Origin: Nitrospirota bacterium
GTDB lineage: Bacteria > Nitrospirota > Thermodesulfovibrionia > Thermodesulfovibrionales > Dissulfurispiraceae
DNA: 64,000 bases
Reading direction: 5' to 3'
Assembly: GCA_016936655.1 (NCBI GenBank)
Contig: JAFGXL010000028.1
Span: forward strand, 1-64,000
Both the position numbers and the translations under genes were made by a program. This document shows positions 8,614 to 17,975 of the stretch, in pieces. The notes under the pieces are model-generated. The model saw only the letters and a list, made by a program, of their open reading frames with translations, had not been told where the DNA came from and did no database searches. The stretch's first letter is position 1, and every line of letters starts with the position of its first letter.

Positions 8614-10299
8614 TTATCCTCTTTCGAGATGCCTGTACTTTATCCTGTGCGGCTGGTCTGCTGCTGCGCCGAGACGCGCCTTTCTGTCAACCTCATAGTC
8701 TGAATAGTTGCCCTCAAACCATACCACCCTGCTGTCCCCCTCAAACGCGAGTATGTGGGTTGCTATGCGGTCGAGAAACCATCTGTCGTGGCTTATCACA
8801 ACAGCACAACCTGCAAAGTTTTCGAGCGCCTCTTCCAGCGCACGCATTGTGTTAACATCTAGATCATTTGTAGGCTCATCAAGAAGAAGCACATTTGCGC
8901 CCTCTTTTAGAATTCGTGCAAGATGCACTCGGTTTCTCTCGCCGCCAGATAGCATAGAGACCTTCTTCTGCTGGTCGCTTCCTGAGAAGTTGAATTTGGC
9001 AACATAGCCGCGTGAATTGATCTGCTTCTTTCCAAGGTCAATCATATCCTCACCTTCAGATATAACCTCCCAGATTGTTTTATCAGGATCAAGGCTCTGT
9101 CTCGACTGGTCAACATATGCAAGTTTTACTGTATCACCTGTTTTAAATGTTCCTGCATCGGGCTTTTCCTGACCTGTAATCATTCTGAAGAGTGTTGTCT
9201 TGCCTGCTCCGTTTGGGCCAATAACACCAACAATGCCTCCGGGAGGAAGCGAAAAGGTCATATTCTCCATCAAAATATTGTCGCTAAAAGATTTGGACAC
9301 ATCATCAGCTACAACAACAACACTACCGAGCCTAGGACCGGGAGGAATGAATATCTCAAGCTCTTTTGCACCCTTGTCCACATCCTGATTAAGCAGTGCT
9401 TCATAAGAACTTATCCTCGCCTTTGACTTGGCATGCCTGCCTTTTGGAGACATGCGTATCCACTCCAGCTCTCGTTGTAAAGTCTTCTGGCGCTCGCTCT
9501 CTGCCTTCTCCTCATTCTGAAGCCTGTTGCCCTTCTGCTCAAGCCAGGAAGAGTAGTTCCCTTTCCAGGGGATGCCCTGACCTCTGTCAAGTTCGAGTAT
9601 CCAGCCTGCCACATTATCCAGAAAGTAGCGGTCATGCGTAACAGCTATAATTGTACCAGCATAATTCTGCAGATGATGCTCTAGCCAAGCAACTGTCTCT
9701 GCGTCAAGATGGTTTGTTGGTTCATCAAGAAGAAGGATATCAGGCTTCTGGAGCAGCAGCCTGCATAAAGCGACCCTGCGCCTCTCTCCGCCTGAAAGGT
9801 TCTTAACAGGAGCATCTGCCGGAGGACAGCGAAGTGCGTCCATAGCCATATCAAGTCTTGAGTCAAGATCCCATGCATTAAGAGCATCCAGCTTTTCCTG
9901 CACCTTGCCCTGTCTCTCGATCAGCTTTTCCATCTCATCATTAGACATAGGCTCTGCGAACTTCTCATTTATGCTGTTGTATTCATTAAGAGCGTCAACA
10001 ACCTCCTGCACGCCCTCCTCAACAACCTGACGCACTGTCTTTGCATCATCGAGCTGAGGCTCCTGCTCAAGCAGACCGACTGTATGGCCGGGAGAAAGCA
10101 CAGTCTCACCAAGAAAATCCGTATCCCTGCCTGCAAGTATGCGCAGCAGAGAGCTCTTGCCAGAACCGTTGAGTCCGAGCACGCCGATTTTTGCGCCATA
10201 GAAATAAGAAAGATATATATCCTTTAAAACCGGTTTCTTGTCATAGTATTTGCTCACTCCTACCATCGAGTAGATAATTTTATTTGGTTCGTTGCTCAT
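8614..10299 (-). CDS. ettA: Energy-dependent translational throttle protein EttA (ABC-F)
   Basis: Soluble ABC-F ATPase of 561 residues with two nucleotide-binding domains and no membrane segments. EttA binds the ribosomal E site and gates entry into elongation according to ATP/ADP. Walker A motifs are GLNGSGKSSL and GPNGAGKTTL; signature plus Walker B are LSGGERRRVALCRLLL with LLLDEPTNHLD and LSGGERNRVHLARIL with LLLDEPTNDLD. The length is close to E. coli EttA (555). I set the start at ATG 10299 (MSNEPNKIIYSM), the usual EttA N-terminus; an in-frame GTG at 10314 is the alternative. It appears to be a single-gene unit. Confidence 0.93.
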   Translation of the reverse strand: MSNEPNKIIYSMVGVSKYYDKKPVLKDIYLSYFYGAKIGVLGLNGSGKSSLLRILAGRDTDFLGETVLSPGHTVGLLEQEPQLDDAKTVRQVVEEGVQEVVDALNEYNSINEKFAEPMSNDEMEKLIERQGKVQEKLDALNAWDLDSRLDMAMDALRCPPADAPVKNLSGGERRRVALCRLLLQKPDILLLDEPTNHLDAETVAWLEHHLQNYAGTIIAVTHDRYFLDNVAGWILELDRGQGIPWKGNYSSWLEQKGNRLQNEEKAESERQKTLQRELEWIRMSPKGRHAKSKARISSYEALLNQDVDKGAKELEIFIPPGPRLGSVVVVADDVSKSFSDNILMENMTFSLPPGGIVGVIGPNGAGKTTLFRMITGQEKPDAGTFKTGDTVKLAYVDQSRQSLDPDKTIWEVISEGEDMIDLGKKQINSRGYVAKFNFSGSDQQKKVSMLSGGERNRVHLARILKEGANVLLLDEPTNDLDVNTMRALEEALENFAGCAVVISHDRWFLDRIATHILAFEGDSRVVWFEGNYSDYEVDRKARLGAAADQPHRIKYRHLERG

Positions 10300-10447
10300 C
10301 CTGATTTCCCTCACGAAACGAGTATTTTAATGATTTGAAAGTATAACATTAGCGGGCATTATGAGTGCAGTATTATGCTGAGCGTAATATATCCACAATA
10401 TTGAATAAAGAGGGGCAAAACGCGGGGCATTACAGAACACAAAAAAA

Positions 10448-10475
10448 TGCCCCCTGCTATAAATAGCAGGGGGCA
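10448..10475 (-). terminator. Intrinsic terminator of the cold-shock gene
   Basis: A 12-bp GC-rich stem (10448-10459 with 10464-10475) with a 4-base loop, followed on the minus strand by seven Ts. It starts five bases after the cold-shock stop codon. The gap between it and ettA (to 10315) shows no gene. Confidence 0.92.
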
Positions 10476-10480
10476 AGTCC

Positions 10481-10681
10481 TTATACTTTTACAACATTGA
10501 TTGCCTTAGGGCCCTTAGGACCTTTCTCGGTTTCAAAGCTGACCTTGTCACCCTCAGCAAGTGACTTAAAGCCATTGCTCTGGATGGAAGAGTAGTGTAC
10601 AAATACATCTGTTCCGTCTTCGCTTGTTATAAAGCCAAAACCTTTGGATTCATTGAACCACTTTACTGTTCCTTCTGACAT
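10481..10681 (-). CDS. Cold-shock protein (CspA family)
   Basis: Single-domain OB-fold nucleic-acid-binding protein of 66 residues that acts as an RNA chaperone. It carries RNP1 (KGFGFI) and RNP2 (VFVHYSSI) and the usual start [15 protein letters not shown]. The ribosome site AAGGGGG lies about five bases before ATG 10681. The gene stands alone: a strong terminator lies just downstream, and an unusually structured region with nested inverted repeats lies just upstream (10708-10803) and would be in its leader or promoter. Whether it is cold-induced or constitutive cannot be told from sequence. Confidence 0.96.
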   Translation of the reverse strand: MSEGTVKWFNESKGFGFITSEDGTDVFVHYSSIQSNGFKSLAEGDKVSFETEKGPKGPKAINVVKV

Positions 10682-10707
10682 TCCGCACCCCCTTGTAAGA
10701 ATTAAAC

Positions 10708-10803
10708 TTTCAGAAGTGCGCTTTAATATAAGGCCACAAAGACAAAAGTCTTTGTGGCCTTATATTCATAATGGGCAAAAACTTCTGAAACTTATATAAG
10801 TTT
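10708..10803. repeat. Nested inverted repeats upstream of the cold-shock gene
   Basis: Three elements are visible. A perfect 19-bp inverted repeat (10725-10743 with 10748-10766) has a 4-base loop. It is enclosed by a 10-bp inverted repeat (10708-10717 with 10781-10790). A perfect 16-bp palindrome, AAACTTATATAAGTTT, is at 10788-10803. No T-run follows the main stem on either strand, so it is not a standard terminator. It could be a structured 5' leader, an operator or a small mobile-element remnant. Confidence 0.8.
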
Positions 10804-10849
10804 ACCACAGCTAAAACAAAATAGCAAGACAATAAATTAATCTTTTTTA

Positions 10850-11302
10850 TCAGTTAGATCCAAACATATTGATCCCTCTTACAGAATAAAGCAATGCACG
10901 CTCTTTCTTTACCTCAAATATGAGCTGGCTTGTGCCAGTTTTTGTAAGCCTTTTTGTAGTCTTTATGTCTGTATAAGACTTTGTAAAATTTACAGCAACA
11001 TAAACAAATCTGCCTTCTGAATCATTAGTGATATTATTAATGCTGTACCTTAAATCAAGATCATGCATACGGCTGAATACTGTTCTTATCCTCGAATCTA
11101 ATATCTTTTTTTCTCCTGTATAATTTTCTGAAACCTGCTCCATAAATGCAGAAATATTTTTGTTGTTATAGGCGTTCATCATAACATCAAGAGCTGCTCT
11201 CACCTTGTTATGCGAAGCAAAAATGTTTTCTCCGCTGTTTGACATGCCTAATAAAGGAAGTGCAACTATAGCCAATATTGCTAAAAGATATAATCTCTTC
11301 AT
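10850..11302 (-). CDS. Exported NTF2-like domain protein (envelope cluster, gene 4)
   Basis: Protein of 150 residues with a hydrophobic signal peptide (about residues 3-20) and one alpha+beta domain. The pattern of an initial helix (VRAALDVMMNAYNNKN), then DLDLRYSINNI and strands FVYVAVNFTKSY resembles NTF2/SnoaL-like folds. The same domain occurs in the next two upstream genes; RYSINNI here matches RYTINNV and RYSIQNI there. I chose ATG 11302 because GGAGG lies six bases before it; ATG 11308 overlaps that site. The gene follows the 1139-residue gene by 14 bases, so it is probably the last gene of that operon. Function unknown. Confidence 0.7.
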   Translation of the reverse strand: MKRLYLLAILAIVALPLLGMSNSGENIFASHNKVRAALDVMMNAYNNKNISAFMEQVSENYTGEKKILDSRIRTVFSRMHDLDLRYSINNITNDSEGRFVYVAVNFTKSYTDIKTTKRLTKTGTSQLIFEVKKERALLYSVRGINMFGSN

Positions 11303-11316
11303 TACCATCCTCCGTA

Positions 11317-14300
11317 TTATTGCACATACCAGAATCTGCCGCTTAGCGTCTTTGTTATCTTCGGCTTCCCTGACTCTGTAATTGTGACCTCTTCACTTAC
11401 TGTTGACTTCTCCTCATGCTTTATATTGCGCATGAACATTCTGCTTGTAATCGTCACGTCATAAGTAACATTATAAACACCGCTACGGCTGGGCTGCACA
11501 TTGATATTCTGGATGCTGTATCTTATCTCATCGAATGCCCTGAATGTCCTGCTCAGATTCACCTGAAGGTCTGAAAGTGTTGTACCGTCCCCAGCTTCCC
11601 AGCTGTCTCCCATAAAGCTCATAACCAGAGAGTCGTTTCTTGATTCGTAAGCCTCTTTAAATCCTGTATACAACTCCTGAATCTTTGCAGCATCAGGCCC
11701 TGTTGAGCCCATGCCCGTACCGCTCATAGTTACCTTGCTTTTTGCCTCTGCAACAAGCGAATAGAAGCGGGCAAATGCATCATCAATATCCTTTCGCTTT
11801 GACTTAAGATCTTCATACTGCAGCTTGACATCAACAATAGTCGCCTCATAAGCTGCTGCTGTGCTGTAGTCGCCTCTGGTCATGCTCTGTTTAACCGCAT
11901 CTATAAACTGGTTCACCCTATTAAGCACTATGTTGAAGCGCGCCTTTCTGTCATCAATAATTTGCTGGTTGCGCTCTGCTATATCCTTGCGGTCTTTGAA
12001 AGTCTTCAGCAGCAGAGCCGACTGTTCAGAGAGCTTTGCATCATCCTTAAAAATATCCGTAAAATCATTGGCTGATTTAAGAAGCAGCTCCATAACAAGT
12101 CCAGCGCCGCTCTTCTCCTCGCTCAGTTTAAACAGAGGATTGAGAAACGATGAATAATCGCTTGTAGGCGCCTGTTTAATTTTTGAATCAGCTTCCTTGA
12201 AATGATCCTTGGTTATATGTATAAAATCATTGTTTTTCCTCATCTCAACAAAAGGCTCATTCATAAGCTCTTCCACTATTCCAAGCTCGAGCTTTTTGCT
12301 CCACTCTGCAACTCCACTGTCTCGCAGCACGCTGAATATCTTGTCGCTATATAGAACCTTTTTGGGATTGTTTCTTGAATCAGCAATGAACATCACTATT
12401 AGATACTCCACAGACTGCCGAGCCATGTAAAACGCCCTGACAAGCGGCCACATATATTCACTGTCCTGAGCTATTGCAGTATTGTTTTTTAGCGCCCTGC
12501 TTGCATAAGCTTCGAGTTTGTCCCCAAGAGAGCTCGTTTTGGAGAATAGCTGAAGCACATTCTCCATGCTTTTTTTCAGACCCTGAAGGTTCTCGATCAT
12601 TCTATTGTATTCATCTCGGTAAGATATCGGATAAGACCTCACATCAGAGCTTTTTAAAATTGCGAGCGACTTTTCGATTTCTCTAATAACATGGTTGGCA
12701 GACTCCTTAGCTGCTGAAGAACCCATAAAATGAAGAGACGGAATCAATCTTTTTTCCCAATCCACATAGTATGTCATTCTATAGTTATACAAAGAATTGT
12801 GATACTTCATAACAGCTTCATTCATTTTTGTAATAGTATTTCTGATATTCTGCGAACGCGGGGCATCCTTGTCATTAACAAGATGTTTTCGGAGAAACTC
12901 AAAATCGAGTCCTGCATAGCTGTCCTCTGCATTAGCTACGATCTTTTCAACTTCCTGGATCTGCTCAGCAGAGAGGATCTGGCGCACATTAGATTGAGTA
13001 TTGTTAAAAAATGACGAATACACACTGCTGGCGCTTCGATATGCAGCTTTGATAACATCCTGCAGCATCGCATGCCTGTTGGAGTTGCTCTGCACGAATG
13101 TATTTATCTCTTTGATGGAGCCTTCGCACATATCTTTATCTGTATTGAAGTTAACTCCAAAAAGAGATAAATACGCCTGATACCTTTTTTTAAGGTCAGA
13201 GAGCTGGGTCTTGAGCCTTTCTATAGCTATAATAAGTTCGTATCTTTCCTTAGTTTCTTTAGTCCGGCTAAGACGGTCACCAAGTTTTTTTATCTCCTCC
13301 TCAAGCTCTGCTTTTTTTGTGTTATAAAGATTTTCGTTTTCTATTCTGTCTTTTTTATATGCCTCGCTTGACTCATCAATATTCTTTTGAATTTCTGCCT
13401 TGGCATTTCCCACAGCAGACATGGCATCTGCAGCTCCCCTGACAACCTTATCTTCAAATCCAGCCTTTACATCATCAAAAGAGTATTTGCACTCATGCCT
13501 TTTAAAAACAAACTCAGTGCCGGAAACCTCAAGTTTTTTTGATTCTGCTATAAGCCGAGCATTAAGCTCTGACTTATTAGCAGCGCTTATAAGAGAAGCG
13601 AGCTCTTTATAGCCAGTTCTGAGTTTTGTAAGCAGTTCTGTACGCTTGCCTCCGTAAGGCCCGGATGGAGTGAGGAATCTTATCTTTGTGGCATGATTAG
13701 TTATAATGCTCAGCTCATTCATGATCTCCTTGTCCCTTATAGAGACAAGATCTGTAACTGTCGCCTTCTGCATCCTTGTGCGGTACTCTTCTGTCTTGCC
13801 TTTAAGGCTCTGAACATAAGCCTCTACATCAGGAATCCTTTTTGCAGCATCAGCATACTTTACTATGGCTGCTGCGAGTTCATTTGGAGAGAGCTTACCG
13901 AACTGAGCCTCTAACTCCTTTATGGCCTTTGAGAGAACCACCCTCGCCTCTTCCTGTTTTGCCACTTTGTTTAGTTCTTTAAGAAGCCCGGCAATGTGGC
14001 TCTTAAGATTTTTAGCATTCTCAAATAAAACAGCATCTTCCAGCTTGTCTGAATTTACAGTCAACTTGTCCCAAAAAGAGGGCTCAGGCCAGGCCAGGCC
14101 TAATTCAGAGGTGACATAATTTTTAAACAAACCCTTCCACTGTTCATCGAAAATAACTTTTCTCCAGAGGTGATCTATAGTGCTCTGTGTTATAAGTATG
14201 GGGTCGCCCTCGCCGAGCTTTCTGCCCTTCACCTTAAGCACAGGGTCTTGCTGGATAATGTAGTAAAAGCGTTCAAGATCGAGAGCTGTCTTGCTCGCCT

Positions 14301-14736
14301 GCACAGCTTCATAGGATTTGCGTGTTATGTCTATTGTGACCATCAATGCGGTTATGGGGATTGTGCTTATGCCTATGCCTCCGACAATAACCTTATTTGT
14401 AGCGCCATCCTTAAGCAGGCTTATTGCCAGATTTGTAGCTGTTGTTGCAGCATCCAGCGCAGCGCCCATATTATCTCCGCTGTCGAGCTTCAGAGAAATG
14501 TCTCCCAAGGATTTTACATAGCCGAATACCTCGAGCGCCTTAAGCACAGCTGGTATGTTGCCCACCATTTCAGGCGGCAGGCGGTCTATCACCTCTCCAT
14601 AAGCAGCAGGGAATGCAGGCACAAAATAGTTATCCATATCCTCACCCACAGACTCGAGGCTGTAGGCAGAGGCAGAAACAGCAAAGAGCAATGGTAAAAC
14701 AAAAACAGCAAGCGTTCTGGAGATGATTTTAAACAT
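11317..14736 (-). CDS. Large exported coiled-coil protein with C-terminal NTF2-like domain (envelope cluster, gene 3)
   Basis: Protein of 1139 residues with a clear signal peptide (cleavage after SASA, about residue 24). The body is overwhelmingly alpha-helical. A hydrophobic stretch lies at about 115-140 (VIVGGIGISTIPITALMV), and strongly charged coiled coil lies around 455-520 (KKAELEEEIKKLGDRLSR). The last 120 residues hold an NTF2-like domain (IQELYTGFKEAYESRN, then FDEIRYSIQNINV) shared with both neighbours. AGGAGG precedes ATG 14736. It lies 10 bases from the upstream gene's stop, in one operon. I do not recognise the family. A structural or scaffolding role in the periplasm is inference. 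Confidence 0.75.
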   Translation of the reverse strand: MFKIISRTLAVFVLPLLFAVSASAYSLESVGEDMDNYFVPAFPAAYGEVIDRLPPEMVGNIPAVLKALEVFGYVKSLGDISLKLDSGDNMGAALDAATTATNLAISLLKDGATNKVIVGGIGISTIPITALMVTIDITRKSYEAVQASKTALDLERFYYIIQQDPVLKVKGRKLGEGDPILITQSTIDHLWRKVIFDEQWKGLFKNYVTSELGLAWPEPSFWDKLTVNSDKLEDAVLFENAKNLKSHIAGLLKELNKVAKQEEARVVLSKAIKELEAQFGKLSPNELAAAIVKYADAAKRIPDVEAYVQSLKGKTEEYRTRMQKATVTDLVSIRDKEIMNELSIITNHATKIRFLTPSGPYGGKRTELLTKLRTGYKELASLISAANKSELNARLIAESKKLEVSGTEFVFKRHECKYSFDDVKAGFEDKVVRGAADAMSAVGNAKAEIQKNIDESSEAYKKDRIENENLYNTKKAELEEEIKKLGDRLSRTKETKERYELIIAIERLKTQLSDLKKRYQAYLSLFGVNFNTDKDMCEGSIKEINTFVQSNSNRHAMLQDVIKAAYRSASSVYSSFFNNTQSNVRQILSAEQIQEVEKIVANAEDSYAGLDFEFLRKHLVNDKDAPRSQNIRNTITKMNEAVMKYHNSLYNYRMTYYVDWEKRLIPSLHFMGSSAAKESANHVIREIEKSLAILKSSDVRSYPISYRDEYNRMIENLQGLKKSMENVLQLFSKTSSLGDKLEAYASRALKNNTAIAQDSEYMWPLVRAFYMARQSVEYLIVMFIADSRNNPKKVLYSDKIFSVLRDSGVAEWSKKLELGIVEELMNEPFVEMRKNNDFIHITKDHFKEADSKIKQAPTSDYSSFLNPLFKLSEEKSGAGLVMELLLKSANDFTDIFKDDAKLSEQSALLLKTFKDRKDIAERNQQIIDDRKARFNIVLNRVNQFIDAVKQSMTRGDYSTAAAYEATIVDVKLQYEDLKSKRKDIDDAFARFYSLVAEAKSKVTMSGTGMGSTGPDAAKIQELYTGFKEAYESRNDSLVMSFMGDSWEAGDGTTLSDLQVNLSRTFRAFDEIRYSIQNINVQPSRSGVYNVTYDVTITSRMFMRNIKHEEKSTVSEEVTITESGKPKITKTLSGRFWYVQ

Positions 14737-14746
14737 CAGACGCCTC

Positions 14747-16081
14747 CTATCTAAATCTTCTTGTGCCGTTTGTCTGATATTTGTAATTAATTCTCATCGT
14801 TACTCCAACGCCATTAGGCACAGCCGATATAACCTCAAGCAGCCCGTATTTGCCATCCGCAAGTTTGAAAGCATATGTATTGCCCTCACCAAGATAAATC
14901 GCGCCGCCGCCCGGAGGATTCGTTTCTGCACTGTATCCTGATGACGGAGCCTCTGTCACATTATTTATCCCCACTGTTCCAAGATTAGAAATGGTCACAC
15001 CTGCTCCAAGAAAACCGTAACCGGCCTGCGGCGGTGTCGCATTATATCCTGTTATTGATATATCTCCAGGACCTGATATAGCCTCTCCATCAACAAATAC
15101 AAAACCTGCCGGCGGATGACCTGTTGTGCTCAATAAAATATTGCTGCTTGATTCTACTGTTGCCGAAGCAGAATCCTCTTCTAAAGCTTCATTAAGCGGC
15201 ACAAGAGATACATTAAGATTATTATCAACCTTCAGCACATTCTCGTTTGCAAGAGCTACAACAGAACCTGTAGCTATATTTGCCGCATCACTCAGCCCGA
15301 ATATCAACGGGCTTTTCATGCTGAATATCTGGTTCGATCCCAGCTTGAATACCAGCTCTGTCATACCCCTGTCTGTATAGACTCTGGCGTCTTTAGATGA
15401 TGTTACTGATCTGTTGTAGTTGATGGAAACATACACCATGCCGTTTGCGCCTGATGATACATTATTTATTGTATATCTCAGCATTATATTGTCGAATGCG
15501 CTGAAGTCTCTTCTTATCGCCCTGTCGAGGCTGCCGGAGTCTCCGGCAAAGTCTTCGCTCACAAATGACATAAATCTGCCAGCATCTTCAGATGAGTATG
15601 CAGCAACCATCTTATCAAGAACATCGCGGACTAATGCAGCAATATTCTGGTCAGAAATTGTGACCTCTTTGCGAGTTGCTTCTATGTCATTTGTCTTGCC
15701 GGATGTATCCATAATCTCTATGAACATCACATATGTCTTTCCGGATTCAGGTCTGAATCTGAACTCAAATGCTCCGTTTTCTGAGAGCTTGGCATCCTGC
15801 CAGGTCTCTTTATTATTGGTTGTTATCCTTATGCTGCCAACTTTTCCCTTTCTCACGGAAGCCTTGCCGTTTACCAATATCATGCCATCCTGAAGCGCAT
15901 CTTTGTATAGAGTCACTTTGGAACCCGACTCTTCATAGTTGGTCTTGTTTAGATATATATAGCTTGCTGAAACTTCGTCATTAGACTGGCCGAATATCCA
16001 CCATTTTGCATCTGCGGATGTTGCAAGTGCGATTATTAAAACCAGAGCTGCGAATATACTTTTTATGGTCATGTTTTTCAT
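14747..16081 (-). CDS. Exported protein with Ig-like and NTF2-like domains (envelope cluster, gene 2)
   Basis: Protein of 444 residues with a signal peptide ending after ATSADA (about residue 25). Mature sequence begins KWWIFGQSNDEV. Residues about 45-140 form a beta-rich, Ig-like region (GKASVRKGKVGSIRITTNN; AFEFRFRPESGKTYVMFIE). Residues about 145-265 are the NTF2-like domain shared with the two downstream genes (FMSFVSEDFAGD, LRYTINNV). The rest is Gly/Pro/Ser-rich and beta-type, ending YKYQTNGTRRF. AGGAG lies eight bases before ATG 16081. It sits 14 bases after the outer-membrane barrel gene's stop. Function unknown; the cluster suggests an outer-membrane or surface-associated assembly. 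Confidence 0.75.
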   Translation of the reverse strand: MKNMTIKSIFAALVLIIALATSADAKWWIFGQSNDEVSASYIYLNKTNYEESGSKVTLYKDALQDGMILVNGKASVRKGKVGSIRITTNNKETWQDAKLSENGAFEFRFRPESGKTYVMFIEIMDTSGKTNDIEATRKEVTISDQNIAALVRDVLDKMVAAYSSEDAGRFMSFVSEDFAGDSGSLDRAIRRDFSAFDNIMLRYTINNVSSGANGMVYVSINYNRSVTSSKDARVYTDRGMTELVFKLGSNQIFSMKSPLIFGLSDAANIATGSVVALANENVLKVDNNLNVSLVPLNEALEEDSASATVESSSNILLSTTGHPPAGFVFVDGEAISGPGDISITGYNATPPQAGYGFLGAGVTISNLGTVGINNVTEAPSSGYSAETNPPGGGAIYLGEGNTYAFKLADGKYGLLEVISAVPNGVGVTMRINYKYQTNGTRRFR

Positions 16082-16095
16082 ATTCTATTCTCCTG

Positions 16096-17693
16096 TTATA
16101 TCTGAATATTTATGCCGGCCGTTATGCTCGTTTCCCTGAAGTTTCTGTCGCCGGTTGTGTATCTGAAGTCATTAACATAGCATCTCAAAAAGAGCATTCC
16201 CTGATTAAGCTTTGAGAGAAACTTTGGAGAATAAAAAAGATTGAAGTTTGCAAAAACCTTGCTTGTATCATCTCCGGTTCCGCCGTCCTTATCGAGCCTG
16301 TTCTGCCCGAACTTCAGATTCGATGTAATCTTGTAGCCCGGAATGTCAGCGCCGAGTCCGACAGAGTATTCATATATCTTGTCTGTATTATCAGCAAGCT
16401 CATCCCTCATTGTCCAGGCTCCAAGATACATAGAAGGCCTTAGTATGAACATGCCCACAGTATGTCTGCTGTTCAGAGAAGTATTTAGAATAAACTCGTG
16501 ACTCTTTGCAGCAGATGTGCCGCCGGTCTCGTAGAATGTGATCCCAAAATTAGTGTCATTATCAATAATGCCGAATCTGTCTCTGTAATTAATATTAAAT
16601 GTGTGATCTTCTTTTGTTGTTACTCCGGCATTTGTTGCCAGATTAAGCTTGTAAGAGAAGTCAGCAGATGCGTACTGTCTGTTGAATATTCTCCTGAAAT
16701 TAACGCCTATGTCAGGTCTGTATGTATCTGTACGGCCATTTGATCTCTGATTTTCGAGGTTGTTTCTGTACCATAAAAATCCTGAGTTGATGGTTGTTGT
16801 TTTATTGGCCTTGTATCTCCACTTGAACTTGAACTTTTCGCGGTCAGCTGTTGCAGCTCCTGTAAGTGTAATAAAATCAGGGTCTATCCTCTCATATTCA
16901 AGAGTAACCCTGCTGGGAGGTCCGTCACCTGTTGCTGATATTTTATAAGCAGATCCATGAGATTTGTCATAAGGATCTCCATCCTGCTGCGAGAGCTTTG
17001 CCGCATTAAAAGCTGCCTCTGCAGCAATGACGAGTCCGGGTATGGGCCTGTACTGAAAATCTGCTGACATGACCCGGTTGTCATAAAGAGCATCAGTTGA
17101 ATTCACCCTGTCATCATCATAAGACCATACTGCATTGACTCCAGCCTGAAATTCAGGACTGAAATCCTGCTTCACTCTTGCTCCATAAACAAGGCGCTCT
17201 ATTGTCTTTGTCTTGCTGTCCTTCCACATGCTGTCCCAGCGGGGATATGCGTAGCCATAAACAAGCACCACTTCTGGCACGCTCCGCCCCTGTATCTGTA
17301 TGAGCCGCCTTTAAGAGCAGTACTGAGAGAATATTGGGAGAAAGATTCGAATGTATCGCCAAGCGTTAAAACATGTTTGAGAGTACTTATGCGGCTCTGA
17401 AGATTTGTGAGTGAGAGCTGCTTAACATCATTTCTGGGGTCATCAGTGAGCTTAAACCCCATGGTGTAGCTGTAGTCAAAATCTGTTGTCTTTCCATTTC
17501 CATACATGTTGAAGATATTAAGATGCCTTATCCCCTCTGTTAGGGAGGAAGATGCCGCTCCCGGGCCAGAAACATCATTGTAGGTTAATGAAAATTCATT
17601 TGAAAGATGAAACTCATTCTGAGCATAAGACAAGACAGGAAGCAGAAAGATGATTACAGAAAACGCTGCAAGAGCATTGATGCAGAATTTCAT
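16096..17693 (-). pseudogene. Outer-membrane beta-barrel protein, frameshifted (envelope cluster, gene 1)
   Basis: Two overlapping reading frames together make one protein of about 532 residues. The first (from ATG 17693) has a signal peptide ending at LSYAQ and barrel-like strands; the second (to 16096) continues with alternating amphipathic strands such as YASADFSYKLNLATN and HEFILNTSLNSRHTVGMFI, ending TAGINIQI. The frames meet at a run of four Gs on the minus strand (17287-17290). Adding one G joins YRYRG to RSVPEVVLVYGYAYP without a break. It is either a true one-base deletion or a sequencing error. The specificity is unknown, and it may be a porin-like or secretion channel partner of the downstream exported proteins. 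The gap 17694-17975 upstream contains no convincing gene; a 71-codon frame there looks random. Confidence 0.78.
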
Positions 17694-17975
17694 ATGTTCC
17701 CCCGGTGTTAGTACTTTCCTCTGTATTTAAATGAGTGATTCAGAAATTTATTAACAGACATAATGTTAATTTAGATCGCAGTACAAAACAAATATTTTTT
17801 TGAAACAACCAAAGCCGCAAAACCTCGTAAAAACAAGCACTAAGTATATAGCAAATTAGACAAAATTTAGTAATCATAACACTCTTTGACTCTGTTCGTA
17901 AAGGTAGGATTGATACTAGAAAAGTTATAAAACCCAGAGATTGGAATTGCCGCAATATTGAATATTTAATTCTAT

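Noticed and set aside
17740-17955. 71-codon minus-strand frame upstream of the barrel gene
   Set aside because: AT-rich, with no ribosome site, no recognisable feature and random-looking composition.
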